50,395 nt of DNA, from contig JABXHO010000091.1 of NCBI GenBank assembly GCA_013373595.1, positions 1-50,395 on the forward strand, read 5' to 3'. Both the position numbers and the translations under genes were made by a program. Origin of the DNA: Flavobacteriales bacterium. Its GTDB lineage: Bacteria; Bacteroidota; Bacteroidia; Flavobacteriales_D; Crocinitomicaceae. Below, one piece after another: positions 1 through 8,780 of this stretch. The number at the start of each line of letters is the position of its first letter. The first letter of the stretch is position 1. The notes under the pieces were generated by a model. The model was not told where the DNA came from. It did no database searches and worked only from the letters and a program-made list of their open reading frames with translations.

Positions 1-437
1 ATGTCATCTCGGTGATGTCCCAACGCGATTTTTGTCGCGCCAATTTCGTCCGCCAACGTGTATAAATTTCCTCTGCGTAAACGCGAACACAAGCTACACA
101 TCGTTTGTCCTTCCTGAAGCTTCGCTGTGACAATGCTATACGTGTCGCGCTCAATAATTCGATGCGGAACACCGAGTTCAGACAAGTAGTTGGGTAGAAT
201 TTCCTCTGGAAAACCGGGTTGCTTTTGATCGAGGTTTACCGCTACAATTTCAAATGAAATATCTGATTCCTTCTGATAATGCAACAAGATGTCGAGCATG
301 GTATAGCTATCTTTTCCTCCAGAAAGACACACCATTACTTTATCACCATTTTCGATGAGCGAATAGCTCGTCCATGCTTTCCAAACATCGCGTCGAAGGT
401 GTTTTTGTGCTCGTTTTGCCGCTGCATTCATTGTCAT
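1..437 (-). CDS. ttcA: tRNA 2-thiocytidine biosynthesis protein TtcA (5' part, runs off the window)
   Basis: This gene is cut by the left edge, leaving about 145 N-terminal codons. The product is the PP-loop ATPase that thiolates C32 of certain tRNAs in the cytoplasm, using an iron-sulfur cluster. The reverse strand shows the PP-loop SGGKDS after GDKVMVCL, then the CSLC cysteine pair expected for cluster binding, then LGHHRDD, a TtcA signature, at the edge. Two in-frame ATGs lie at 437 and 431. A good Bacteroidota -7 element (TACTTTTG on the minus strand, 442-449) lies so close that the mRNA would be nearly leaderless, which slightly favours 431. The C-terminal half and downstream neighbour are outside the window. 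Confidence 0.9.
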   Translation of the reverse strand, partial: MTMNAAAKRAQKHLRRDVWKAWTSYSLIENGDKVMVCLSGGKDSYTMLDILLHYQKESDISFEIVAVNLDQKQPGFPEEILPNYLSELGVPHRIIERDTYSIVTAKLQEGQTMCSLCSRLRRGNLYTLADEIGATKIALGHHRDD

Positions 438-489
438 GGCTCAAAAGTAGCAAGTTCGGATTTAAATTCGCGTGTTTTTCGCTGGAAAC

Positions 490-517
490 AAAAAAGGCAT
501 TACTCGAAAGTAATGCC
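490..517 (-). terminator. Rho-independent terminator after the DUF4856 gene
   Basis: A perfect 9-bp stem, GGCATTACT (496-504) with AGTAATGCC (509-517), closes a CGAA loop. On the minus strand it is followed by six T residues (490-495). It sits 23 bp past the stop of the lipoprotein gene at 540-1685 and insulates it from ttcA. Confidence 0.85.
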
Positions 518-539
518 CTTGTGATGGTAAAATATAAAC

Positions 540-1685
540 TTAGTATTTTGCGTTGATCGTTGCTTTAATCGCGTTGATATCAGAAACAGTCATCGACCAA
601 AAGTTGGTGTTGAATTGAGCCATGAGTGCAGTGTGTTCTGCAACTGACATGCGGCGTGTTTCTGTTGGTGCGTAGCGCAAGTTCCATGCAAACGCATACG
701 CTTCAGAAAGTACGTGCAAGAATTTTGCATTGTCTGTACCAAAGTTGGCAACTGCTTGATCCAAATAGCTCATCGCTTGGTACGCTGAAATTTCTTCCCA
801 CTCTGTACGAATCGCGGTAATCGCAGCGTCTCTGTCAGTTATCACATCTGCCGTAATTGCCGCTCTTCCACGAAGAAAGTGATCCATCATGTCTGCGTTG
901 CAATTCAAAGTCGCGTCTTGAACATTACAGTATTTTCCCCAGAAATTAGACGGAATCGTCGTTGGGAAATCCGTGTCAACACCGAAGTACCCAAAGGCTT
1001 CATCCCAGTGGTGCTCCATCGCTGTGTAGTATTTTCCTGCTGAAGCATCAACAGCTGTAGAGTTATCGACATCCATTTTCGCTGAGCTAAAATAAACGTT
1101 CAATGCTTGATTCAAGAACACAGCTCCCATCAATCCTTTTTCGATCACCTGAACTTGCTCGATACCGTTTGCATCAAACAAGTAAGTTGATGTTCCAGAA
1201 GATAGTGTTCCTGCTTGACCGTCTGCAGCAGTGGAAGCATGATCAATACTTGCTGTTGCGATCTCGTCCATGAACGTCTCAAAAAGCGCTTGATCTGCTG
1301 TGAAACATTTGTCTTTGAGTTGCTTTGTTGAAGAGAAAGAAAAATTTCCATTCCCATCACCGTTTACATTCGCAAACATGTCCTTCAATACTTGAGCATC
1401 CAATGTGTTGCTGGTTCCTGATTTCATCAAGACAACCATTTCTGCTAGTTGATTCAAACGATCTGTTTGACCGCTATAACTTACCGTTGAATTCCCTGAG
1501 TCATCAGTGAAGGAATACGTTGAAGGAACGGTGTATTCAGGTCCAGTAGGCTCAATACATGATCCGTCATCTTTTTCGGCTTCAGCACTATAATTGGTCG
1601 CAGTTGGATCTGTACAACCTTTCTTTTTACAGCTAACGAATGCTACAGAAGAAACGGCTGCTATTAGAAGAAATGATTTTCTCAT
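540..1685 (-). CDS. DUF4856-like lipoprotein of the iron/heme block
   Basis: The product is a predicted outer-envelope lipoprotein of 381 residues. The signal peptide MRKSFLLIAAVSSVAFVSC ends in a lipobox cysteine followed by lysines. A short Cys/Asp-rich stretch (GCTDPTATNYS...DDGSC) comes next, then a helical, Ala-rich body of about 320 residues that matches my memory of DUF4856. I chose the ATG at 1685; an upstream TTG at 1712 in the same frame would put a basic, unlikely extension before the signal peptide. DUF4856 proteins often lie next to HmuY and TonB receptor genes, as here, so a part in iron or heme handling is likely. The exact biochemical role is unknown. The gene has its own regulated promoter and its own terminator, so it can be transcribed apart from the HmuY/receptor pair. 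Confidence 0.75.
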   Translation of the reverse strand: MRKSFLLIAAVSSVAFVSCKKKGCTDPTATNYSAEAEKDDGSCIEPTGPEYTVPSTYSFTDDSGNSTVSYSGQTDRLNQLAEMVVLMKSGTSNTLDAQVLKDMFANVNGDGNGNFSFSSTKQLKDKCFTADQALFETFMDEIATASIDHASTAADGQAGTLSSGTSTYLFDANGIEQVQVIEKGLMGAVFLNQALNVYFSSAKMDVDNSTAVDASAGKYYTAMEHHWDEAFGYFGVDTDFPTTIPSNFWGKYCNVQDATLNCNADMMDHFLRGRAAITADVITDRDAAITAIRTEWEEISAYQAMSYLDQAVANFGTDNAKFLHVLSEAYAFAWNLRYAPTETRRMSVAEHTALMAQFNTNFWSMTVSDINAIKATINAKY

Positions 1686-1709
1686 TTTAGGTGTTTTTGT
1701 TTTTTTTGA

Positions 1710-1775
1710 CAAAGGAACGGCTCAAACTCATTTTTCACAATACCGTTTTTGTGGTATTTAGATTTGTTCTAAATA
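1710..1775 (-). promoter_or_regulatory. Promoter with two stacked palindromes upstream of the DUF4856 gene
   Basis: On the minus strand a -33 TTG (1738-1740) is separated by exactly 20 bp from a -7-like TTCCTTTG (1710-1717). The -33 touches an inverted repeat AATACC-N8-GGTATT (1739-1758). Overlapping this by 4 bp is a second palindrome, TATTTAGA-N5-TCTAAATA (1755-1775). The same two elements in the same order occur before the T9SS HmuY-like gene. The TTTAGA palindrome resembles iron-regulator (Fur/DtxR-type) boxes; which protein binds either element is not shown by the sequence. Confidence 0.7.
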
Positions 1776-1780
1776 AAATG

Positions 1781-2731
1781 CTACAGTGCACTGACTTCAA
1801 AAATGGGATTTCCCTTTTCTCCTGTACTCGTGTAGAAGTCGATGAAGTGGAGTTTGTAGTAAAGCCCTTCGGTTGTTTTCACAATGAAATTTTTGTCCGA
1901 ATGTGTTTCGTAAGTTCCTCCAACAAATGTTTTCCAATCATAGCCGATGATGTCGATATTCGGGGAAAAATCGTAGAGGTTGATGTCAGCATACACGATG
2001 GATTCAAAAGCTTTATCGAATACTTCCGCCACTTCCACACCATTTCGGTTCGATCGAACGCCTGTTACTTGATATGGAAATGTTGGTTCGAATAGGTGAG
2101 AGTACTGACCAAATACCAAATCCCACTCTTCTTTGGGCGGCTGTATGGATACAGTGGAGTTTGCATCAAATGAGAAAAAGACAAAGTTATATGTTCCATC
2201 TTTTTGAATGGTATGCGTTTCTTCTCCCGACCCATCCAGTTCTGCGTAATGAATTTGGTATTCGTTGGTATTCACTTGCTCGATCTCAAGTTTTCGAAAT
2301 CCTTGATGTGTGCCATCGTGAGAATATCCTCTGTCGATTACGTAAACACTACTTGAGCTTAGCCAATCACCGATAGCAGTTGAATCCAAATTGCCAGATG
2401 AAACATCGTATTTCCAAAATGATCCTACGGTATCGGTAATTGCGGTAAAGTTTCCGCAGTTTGCATTGGAAGCGGCCATCGATTTCGCGGAATTTAAGAT
2501 GATTCGAAATCCAGAGGGGGCACATTCAAAGCCTAAATCCCACGCAATTTTTTCGTGCTCTTGCACAAAAGTGTTGGTTTCTAGATCGTAGTACGCTTGA
2601 TAGCGGTAGTCGGATCCAAGATTAATCGAGTTGGTGGTGTTCGATCCTGCCTCATGTTTGGGAACAGGAATTTCATCTTTCATACAGCTTGAAATGATGA
2701 GCGCTGTCAAAAGGAGATAGGCAAATTTCAT
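1781..2731 (-). CDS. HmuY-family heme-binding lipoprotein
   Basis: This 316-residue lipoprotein (signal MKFAYLLLTALIISSC, lipobox Cys16) belongs to the HmuY family. HmuY proteins take heme from host or environmental carriers and pass it to a TonB-dependent receptor. Visible family marks are the N-terminal KIAWDLGFEC segment, a repeated WDLVFGQY segment in the second half, and IGYDWKTF near residue 265. The start codon lies inside the 3' end of the TonB receptor gene (4-bp overlap), so the two are translationally coupled, as hmuR and hmuY are adjacent in Porphyromonas gingivalis. I cannot identify the heme ligands by eye. It is about 100 residues longer than P. gingivalis HmuY. The ligand is inferred to be heme; a siderophore or another metal complex is possible. 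Confidence 0.82.
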   Translation of the reverse strand: MKFAYLLLTALIISSCMKDEIPVPKHEAGSNTTNSINLGSDYRYQAYYDLETNTFVQEHEKIAWDLGFECAPSGFRIILNSAKSMAASNANCGNFTAITDTVGSFWKYDVSSGNLDSTAIGDWLSSSSVYVIDRGYSHDGTHQGFRKLEIEQVNTNEYQIHYAELDGSGEETHTIQKDGTYNFVFFSFDANSTVSIQPPKEEWDLVFGQYSHLFEPTFPYQVTGVRSNRNGVEVAEVFDKAFESIVYADINLYDFSPNIDIIGYDWKTFVGGTYETHSDKNFIVKTTEGLYYKLHFIDFYTSTGEKGNPIFEVSAL

Positions 2732-4992
2732 GGTTTCTTGTTTTTAATTTTTTTAGATAGTTGCAATTTCAGCGAAGCGAAGTAGGATCTTCCTGTTCCA
2801 ACGGAAATACTGTTACTTGTTGCGGAATGTGCTACTCCAGAACTCGCTGCACTGACAATTTGTGTCACATTCAATAGATTTTTACTCCCTACGGTGAGCT
2901 TCAAACGATCTTTCCAGATTCGCTGGGAAAAAGTAAGATCCAAAAGATGATAATCCTCGGTAATGACTTGTTCGACTTCATCATTCTCATTGATCGAAAA
3001 ACTGGGCAACTCGCCTTGGTACTTGTAGAAGAAAGAGACGGATGTTCCTTTCTTTTTGATTGTGTAAATCGCAGAACTTTGAACTTCAGGATAATAAATA
3101 AAAGTATTGATCAGGTTGTTTGAAACAAGGTCGCTTGCTCGACCAATGAATGCTCCTCCTACGTTAAAAGTTAGGTTTTTGCGTTGAATTTTTGTGCTGA
3201 TGCGAACACCATTTGACTTAAACGCGCCAATATTCACATAGGTAAATTCGGTGCCACTCACGGCTGCCAAACTGATTCGATTGTTGATGGAATTGTAAAA
3301 ACCTCCAATTTCGGTTTGGATGGAAGTCGCGTTCTTTGTCCAATCGTGATGGAAAGAGGCTAAGAGATTGTGTGAATTCTCGGCACTTAGCGAGTCACTA
3401 CCGACAATGTTATGATTGATGTCAACAAACTCAAAGTAGAGTTCTTTGATTCCAGGTGCTCGAAAACCGCGCGCGTAGGAGGTTCTGAAGTTCCAATTTT
3501 TGGCGAATTCCCACTTGAGGTTGAGCGATGGAAGGACAGGTGTTTTGTACGTTGTGTTGTATGCGTATCGCAATCCGGGACGAATTACCAAGGATTCAAT
3601 CGGGCGATATTGAGCGGAAGTAAATAGGGCGAAATCTCCTTGTTCTTGTCTACCTTTTAAAATCCGTTTTCCTTCCGCACTTTCGATTAAAACATCGTAT
3701 CCGACCTCAAAGTTAATCTTGGCCGAGTCCATGGAGCGAGCGTAGCTTCCTCGGAAAATCCATTGATCAAAAACGGAAGTATCGTGATCGGTTGAGTTGG
3801 CTGTGATCGACTGGTCGAGTGTTGTAAGATCTACGAAATAGGTATTTTTGATTCTGTCGTAACGATTGTACGCAAAGGTGTGCTTGGTAATGGCTGCTTT
3901 TCCAACTTTTTTCTTGATGTTAAGCGAATTATCAATTCGGCGTGTGTTGTAGGTGTCATCGAATGCTGTTTCCTGATAGGGCGGACGTGGATATCCTCTG
4001 TTGAGAATGAACTCATTGAAGAATTGCGCTTTGTAGCGAATCATCCATCCAGCCTTGTTTCGTTGGAGGTACAATCCACCAAAAAGCTGTTCTTTGGGTT
4101 TCCATGACATAAAACGATTCGAATCAGCGATGGGAATGGGATTTTTGAATGGTTGATGAGAAGTATGCCATCCATCAAAAAAGTTACGTCCTCCTGAAAT
4201 GCCAGCTCCCCAATGTTTTCCTCCGAAGTCGAGGTTTCCTGTCACATTGAAATGTCCAGTGCTTTCGTAATACTTCATTGCCGAACCACTCAGTTTATTA
4301 TGGTTCGGTTTTTTCGAAATTAGATTGATGACGCCTGCGAGAGCATTCGTTCCATAGTTCACCGAAAGCGGACCTTCAACAATTTCAATGCGCTCAATTT
4401 CTTGTAAGTTGATTTGACTCAAGTCGATGTTTCCGTCCAATCTTCCTACAACGGGAACGCCATCAATTAGAATTTTCACGTTTTCGCCCGAAATTCCTTG
4501 CAAGGTCATGCTGCTTCCTAGGATATTGTCTTGTGCCAATCGAACTCCCAACTCATTGGTGAGTACATCTTTTAAGTTCACAGCTCCCATGGCGTCCATT
4601 TTTGTTCGGTCGATTACCTTCACGCGGTGGACCGATTTTTCGGTGGTACTGGTTCCATATTGTGCTGTCACAATAACTTCTTCTTGATCCAACGCGTCGG
4701 ATTCCATGATAAAATCCATTTCTGACTGAATGAAAACCAAGGTGTCCATTGTTTTAAAGCCAGACATTTTAGCAACAAGTTGCACTTGCTCCTTGTGAAG
4801 CGAATGTTCCCAACTCAACTTCCCGAAATCATCACTGATTCCTCTGAATAAAATACCTTCGTCCAGAGATAAGACCGTCAGCTTAATGCCTACAATGGAT
4901 TCATTCGACTCATCGAAAAATTGAAATTCCGTTTGAGCCTTTCCGAATATCGGAAGAACACTTAAGAAAAAGGCAATGAAGAGATGTTTCAT
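2728..4992 (-). CDS. TonB-dependent outer-membrane receptor, HmuR-like (probable heme receptor)
   Basis: This 754-residue outer-membrane receptor has a signal peptide (MKHLFIAFFLSVLPIFGKAQ), a short carboxypeptidase-regulatory-like domain (about 20-100) and a plug domain (about 110-235). The plug contains VNLKDVLTNELGVRL, ILIDGVPVVGR and IEIVEGPLSVNYG. A 22-strand-type barrel runs to the C-terminus. The barrel carries SYARGFRAPGIKELYFEF, which includes the FRAP box of heme/hemoglobin receptors; the NPDL-type box that usually accompanies it is degenerate here (SLSAENSHNL). Its stop overlaps the start of the HmuY lipoprotein gene. The upstream neighbour is another HmuY-like gene, with a strong hairpin between. 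The gene has no clear promoter motif of its own in the 134-bp upstream gap. Confidence 0.88.
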   Translation of the reverse strand: MKHLFIAFFLSVLPIFGKAQTEFQFFDESNESIVGIKLTVLSLDEGILFRGISDDFGKLSWEHSLHKEQVQLVAKMSGFKTMDTLVFIQSEMDFIMESDALDQEEVIVTAQYGTSTTEKSVHRVKVIDRTKMDAMGAVNLKDVLTNELGVRLAQDNILGSSMTLQGISGENVKILIDGVPVVGRLDGNIDLSQINLQEIERIEIVEGPLSVNYGTNALAGVINLISKKPNHNKLSGSAMKYYESTGHFNVTGNLDFGGKHWGAGISGGRNFFDGWHTSHQPFKNPIPIADSNRFMSWKPKEQLFGGLYLQRNKAGWMIRYKAQFFNEFILNRGYPRPPYQETAFDDTYNTRRIDNSLNIKKKVGKAAITKHTFAYNRYDRIKNTYFVDLTTLDQSITANSTDHDTSVFDQWIFRGSYARSMDSAKINFEVGYDVLIESAEGKRILKGRQEQGDFALFTSAQYRPIESLVIRPGLRYAYNTTYKTPVLPSLNLKWEFAKNWNFRTSYARGFRAPGIKELYFEFVDINHNIVGSDSLSAENSHNLLASFHHDWTKNATSIQTEIGGFYNSINNRISLAAVSGTEFTYVNIGAFKSNGVRISTKIQRKNLTFNVGGAFIGRASDLVSNNLINTFIYYPEVQSSAIYTIKKKGTSVSFFYKYQGELPSFSINENDEVEQVITEDYHLLDLTFSQRIWKDRLKLTVGSKNLLNVTQIVSAASSGVAHSATSNSISVGTGRSYFASLKLQLSKKIKNKKP

Positions 4993-5070
4993 TTGAAGTG
5001 GACTTTTTTAAATCAAAAATTCACGGAGTGTTTTACCCAATGAACTTCTGATGCACATTTTACTTTCAGA

Positions 5071-5103
5071 AAGAGTTCCCCGTTGTGCCTGCGGGGAACT
5101 CTT
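5071..5103 (-). terminator. Strong hairpin between the T9SS HmuY-like gene and the TonB receptor gene
   Basis: A perfect 12-bp stem (AAGAGTTCCCCG, 5071-5082, with its complement at 5092-5103) closes a 9-base loop, 24 bp past the stop of the 5127-6356 gene. The minus-strand downstream side has only a short T run. It may be a partial terminator or mRNA-stabilising hairpin that reduces receptor expression relative to the secreted protein. Confidence 0.6.
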
Positions 5104-5126
5104 GATTAACAATCACTCAGAAACTA

Positions 5127-6356
5127 CTACTGAACAATTAGCTTTTTTATAGTGACACCATTGGGTGTTGATAGTTGAATGAAGTACGTTCCAGCTTTGA
5201 ATTCGCTTACGGAAATAGGGTAGGTTACAAAACCTGTTTCAGCAATTCGATTACTGAAAACAACCTTTCCTTCAATGTTGGTGATAGAAACATTGACATC
5301 GTTTGACGAACTATTAAAGATCAATGTAGCATGCTCTGTAGCTGGGTTTGGGTAAATGCCAAAAGAGGAGATATCGTCGATTTCATTGAGCGAAGCAGTA
5401 GATACTTTTTCTTTTGTGAATACTACTTTTCCCGTAGTACTGCCTTCAAATCGAGTGAAGATAATGTGCCAAACATCTCCAGCTTGATCTTGCACGAAGT
5501 AGGACAAGTCGGGTGCGATATCGTAATTGAAGGTCGTCATGTTGAAAGATTTCCAATCGTAACCAATCACGTTAATCACTGAATCAACACTAAAATCGTA
5601 GAAGTTGGCAGCGTTCGGATCAACTCCACTTGCTTCACGAATGTGCACACCGTTGTTGGACAGTACACCCGTTACACCGTAATTCATTCCGGGAGCAACT
5701 TCACTCACGTATTTTGTGAAAACGAGATCCCAAGAAGTGTTGTTCGGCTCTCTATCGAGAATTGCGTCATTCGTAATGGAATAATACACGAAGTTTTTAT
5801 CGGTGTAATCTGCTTTGGTAATTGTTGCACTCACCTCATTCGCTCCGTTTAAGTCTGCATGTCTAAACGCATACACTCCTGAAATCAGGCTTTCAATCTG
5901 AACTTTTTTGTAATCGCCGTTGGATAGTTTTACTATGTGAATGGAATCTCCGAGAATTTGATGACTCACCATGTTGTACACGCCCCATCCAATGTCGAAT
6001 TGATCGGAAGGATTAATGGATTGATCAAAAGCGCCAACCGACCACGTGGTTTCACTGTTGTGCATCGAATTCCAGTTCATTCCTGTTGTGTCTACGTTCG
6101 TCCAATCGGTTCCGTTCGGATACACATACACTTCAGTACCTATATGCTCATTTGTTCTGATAGATGATCCGAATCCACTTAAATCGAAAGCGAGGTCCCA
6201 GTTCGTGTTGTCAATGTTGAGTTGTTCGTCGTTTGCCAAACTGTAGTAGGATTCATTTGTGTAGCCCGAAAGCATTTCAATGGAATCTTCAACTTGTTGG
6301 GCGTTCACCGCCAAGGTTGATCCAACTGTTAGTATAAAAAGTATGCTTGTCTTCAT
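5127..6356 (-). CDS. Secreted HmuY-like protein with T9SS sorting domain
   Basis: This 409-residue protein starts with a signal peptide (MKTSILFILTVGSTLAVNAQ). Its HmuY-like body (about 30-320) has NWDLAFDLSGFG, a second SWDLVFTKY and IGYDWKSF, parallel to the marks in the lipoprotein at 1781-2731. The last 75 residues form a type A T9SS C-terminal domain: FGIYPNPATEHATLIF, a VSITNIEGKVVF strand, and KAGTYFIQLST...KKLIVQ. It should therefore be exported through the T9SS and either released or attached to the surface, acting as a hemophore-like scavenger upstream of the receptor. It has its own regulated promoter (6370-6435) and is followed by a strong hairpin. Heme as ligand is inferred from family and context. 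Confidence 0.82.
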   Translation of the reverse strand: MKTSILFILTVGSTLAVNAQQVEDSIEMLSGYTNESYYSLANDEQLNIDNTNWDLAFDLSGFGSSIRTNEHIGTEVYVYPNGTDWTNVDTTGMNWNSMHNSETTWSVGAFDQSINPSDQFDIGWGVYNMVSHQILGDSIHIVKLSNGDYKKVQIESLISGVYAFRHADLNGANEVSATITKADYTDKNFVYYSITNDAILDREPNNTSWDLVFTKYVSEVAPGMNYGVTGVLSNNGVHIREASGVDPNAANFYDFSVDSVINVIGYDWKSFNMTTFNYDIAPDLSYFVQDQAGDVWHIIFTRFEGSTTGKVVFTKEKVSTASLNEIDDISSFGIYPNPATEHATLIFNSSSNDVNVSITNIEGKVVFSNRIAETGFVTYPISVSEFKAGTYFIQLSTPNGVTIKKLIVQ

Positions 6357-6369
6357 CGTTTTTTTCTTG

Positions 6370-6435
6370 CAAATTTCAGGTTGTAGCGGAGTTTTGACAA
6401 TACCCTGTTTCGGGTATTTAGAATGATTCTAAATA
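6370..6435 (-). promoter_or_regulatory. Promoter with two stacked palindromes upstream of the T9SS HmuY-like gene
   Basis: Minus-strand -33 TTG (6398-6400), 20-bp spacer, -7-like GAAATTTG (6370-6377). The inverted repeat AATACC-N8-GGTATT (6399-6418) covers the -33. The palindrome TATTTAGA-N5-TCTAAATA (6415-6435, symmetric except the central base) follows with a 4-bp overlap. Spacing and order are identical to the promoter at 1710-1775. Confidence 0.75.
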
Positions 6436-6515
6436 GTAAAAGTGCTGTTACTGTCTGTCTTTGAGTGGATTGAATTGGTGTTTGATGTCATTTTTTTGTA
6501 CTTGCTCCAAGCGTA

Positions 6516-6535
6516 AATACCCTAAACACGGTAGT
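6516..6535. promoter_or_regulatory. Distal copy of the AATACC palindrome
   Basis: AATACC-CTAAACAC-GGTAGT, one base off the inverted repeat seen at the promoters. It lies 98 bp upstream of the proximal copy (6399-6418) in the same 204-bp gene-free stretch. No -7 element is placed correctly for it, so it is more likely an auxiliary operator than part of a second promoter. Confidence 0.5.
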
Positions 6536-6560
6536 GAATGAGTGGAGAAATCACTTTTCA

Positions 6561-8771
6561 TCAATAACAATCAATCTTGATTTGTCCATTCTCTTCAAAA
6601 TAGTCTAAGCTTTTTGAGAGGTGTTTTTCACAAATTGATCGAAGGACATTGAGGAGGTCGTTGCGCATAGCAATAGAACCGCAAATCATGAGGACGGCTC
6701 CGTTTGACAGCGATTCTGCGATTGTATGTTGATCGTGTTCAATTAAATCCTGAACATAGTTGAAGTCGTTTGGTTTTTCTCTGGAAAGAGCGAATTGAAA
6801 TGATGCGAGCTGCCCGATGGATTGGGCATGAGAAATTTCGTCATGGTATTTATTCAAATCTTCATACGTACGTCCTCCCCAGTACAAATCGAATCGTGTT
6901 TTATGGACATTTTCGTTGGCCATTCCGATAAAAGGTGCGATGCCCGTTCCATTCGCAATGCAAATGATTTTTGAGCGATTTTGAGGCAGATGAAATGGCT
7001 TGTTTTCTTGAATTTTGGCAAGAATGACATCTCCGCGTGTAAGCAAACTTAACCACTTGGAGCACGCTCCATACTCGTGGAGCTTTATCGACAAAAAGAG
7101 GTCTCCAGCTCGGTTCTTTCCAATGGAGTAGAGTCGCTCGAGATTATCTGTTTTGGGTTTGATAGCAAGTAAATCTCCAGACTGATAATTCGCGTCGGAA
7201 CTGGTTAAAGTGAGTTGAAAACTGCTTTCCGGATCGGGATTATCTGCCGTGTTTCCTGTCACGAAAAACATGACGGTTTCTTCTTTAGTTGTTCTGGGCA
7301 CGCTTTTGTCAAAAAGGATGGGAGAGAGGTTCATGGAGCGGGACCAGTTTTCTCCCCAAGCATTCAAGTCCACGGTCGATTGGTCATTGATTGTTACCAA
7401 AGGCAATTTCTGTTCTGATTTGGACTGGAGAATGATGTTCACATCTTTCGCGAATTGGCAAAACTGGCGGTAGTTTTTCGAACCGAATCCAACGATGGAA
7501 TGCGTGAATTTTTGCGGTTGATGAATTGCTTTCAGTTTTTCGGGAAATAAATATGCATTCGATGGTGCCTGACCGTCACCGTAGGTAGAAGTAAAAATCA
7601 ACAAGTGCTCCATGCGCTCGTACACTTGGTAATTGTTGAGCTCATCGATGTATACCTTGCAGTTTTGTGCGAGCAATTGATCGAAGACACTTCTGGCTCT
7701 TGCGGCGGTTTCACCTCCTTCGGAACCAACTAGGAGAATAATGGAACAGGCATCTTTCGAATAACAATTTTTACCGTTGGTTTTTCGTCTGCGTCGTTTC
7801 AATATGATTCGACGACCTGTAATCAAAAAGAAGAGAATACTCAAAGAAGCGATTCCTAAAATGATTGACCATACAGCACTTGTTCTTCCTGTATGCAAGT
7901 TGAACATGAGTGCTTGAAATTGACTGGAACTGCCGATTTGTTGTTCGCTGATGATGCCTCCGTTGAATTGGTTTATGATCAGTTCTCTATCAGATAGTCG
8001 AATGTGAAAATAGTCTTCAATATCGGGTGAAAAGGGAAATTGAACCCATTCTACTTCCGAAAGCTGCGTGGACTGAAACAGTTCGAATGTTTCTTTTTCG
8101 AATTGAGGAGTGTCCGTCATTGAATCGAAGTCGATTGCGTGTTTGATTTCTTTTTCCTCAGGGAAGAATTCAAAACGGGCAAGCGATAACATCGTCCCGG
8201 TGAAGGCGATAATGAGAAGGAGAGGAAGCGTCCAACGTCCAACAACAATGTGCGAATAGGTGTCGAAATTGTCTTTTTGGACTTTTGAGAAGAACTTTTT
8301 GAGTCCCAATTGGCGTTTTGCGACTAGGATGCATCCACTGAGAGTAATGAAAAACAACAAAAAGGCTGTTATACCAATAACAAGTCGGCCGAGTGTTCCG
8401 TAAAACAATGATCGATGAAGCGTTCGCGAAAAGGAAAAGAGTCCGCTTTCCGTATAGGCAGAAACGACCTCTTTTCCTGTAGTTGGATTTGCATGAAATG
8501 TTTGAAACTCTCCTTCGTCATCAATTACCGATACTTGCAACAACTGATTGTCATCGACCTTTATTTCGATTACTTCGAGATACGTTGATTCAAGTTTCGA
8601 GATAAGCGACCCAAGCGATCCATTGTCCGCATTTCCAATGTGACTTTCGTGCAGGCGATTTGAGACAGGCTCAAAGGATAAAATCACGCCAGTAACACTC
8701 GTCACAATTAGAAACAAAGAAGCCGTGAGAGCAAGGGCAAGATGGGCTTTTCTCCAGTAGGATCGAATCAT
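6561..8771 (-). CDS. PepSY membrane protein fused to flavodoxin and FAD/NADPH reductase (iron/heme reductase candidate)
   Basis: This 736-residue fusion has an N-terminal PepSY-TM module with four predicted membrane segments (about 10-32, 130-152, 178-198, 302-325), ending in a basic RRIILKRRRRK stretch. A flavodoxin domain follows (about 340-480: LLVGSEGGETAARA, FTSTYGDGQAP). Last comes a sulfite-reductase-like flavoprotein domain (about 490-736) with LERLYSIG for FAD and CIANGTGIAPFIGM for NADPH. The layout fits transfer of electrons from NADPH through FAD and FMN to the membrane module and a periplasmic acceptor. In iron operons of Bacteroidota and Proteobacteria such proteins are taken to be ferric or heme-iron reductases. 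It is the fourth gene of the DUF6607 operon, 9 bp after the DUF2271 gene. The substrate is inferred. Confidence 0.85.
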   Translation of the reverse strand: MIRSYWRKAHLALALTASLFLIVTSVTGVILSFEPVSNRLHESHIGNADNGSLGSLISKLESTYLEVIEIKVDDNQLLQVSVIDDEGEFQTFHANPTTGKEVVSAYTESGLFSFSRTLHRSLFYGTLGRLVIGITAFLLFFITLSGCILVAKRQLGLKKFFSKVQKDNFDTYSHIVVGRWTLPLLLIIAFTGTMLSLARFEFFPEEKEIKHAIDFDSMTDTPQFEKETFELFQSTQLSEVEWVQFPFSPDIEDYFHIRLSDRELIINQFNGGIISEQQIGSSSQFQALMFNLHTGRTSAVWSIILGIASLSILFFLITGRRIILKRRRRKTNGKNCYSKDACSIILLVGSEGGETAARARSVFDQLLAQNCKVYIDELNNYQVYERMEHLLIFTSTYGDGQAPSNAYLFPEKLKAIHQPQKFTHSIVGFGSKNYRQFCQFAKDVNIILQSKSEQKLPLVTINDQSTVDLNAWGENWSRSMNLSPILFDKSVPRTTKEETVMFFVTGNTADNPDPESSFQLTLTSSDANYQSGDLLAIKPKTDNLERLYSIGKNRAGDLFLSIKLHEYGACSKWLSLLTRGDVILAKIQENKPFHLPQNRSKIICIANGTGIAPFIGMANENVHKTRFDLYWGGRTYEDLNKYHDEISHAQSIGQLASFQFALSREKPNDFNYVQDLIEHDQHTIAESLSNGAVLMICGSIAMRNDLLNVLRSICEKHLSKSLDYFEENGQIKIDCY

Positions 8772-8780
8772 ATGACCAAT

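Noticed and set aside
626-820. Open reading frames opposite to real genes (for example here and at 13553-14350, 10794-11276, 44037-44396)
   Set aside because: They lie fully antisense to genes with clear domains, have no start context and read as low-complexity or Cys/His/Arg-rich noise.
2221-2290. GGTATT half sites in the HmuY gene (and at 20885, 26971, 33411)
   Set aside because: Single halves in coding DNA without the AATACC partner at 8 bp spacing; expected by chance.
4993-5070. Promoter for the TonB receptor gene (TTG and AATTTTTG)
   Set aside because: The spacing is only 16 bp, too short beside the 20-21 bp of the good promoters in this window.
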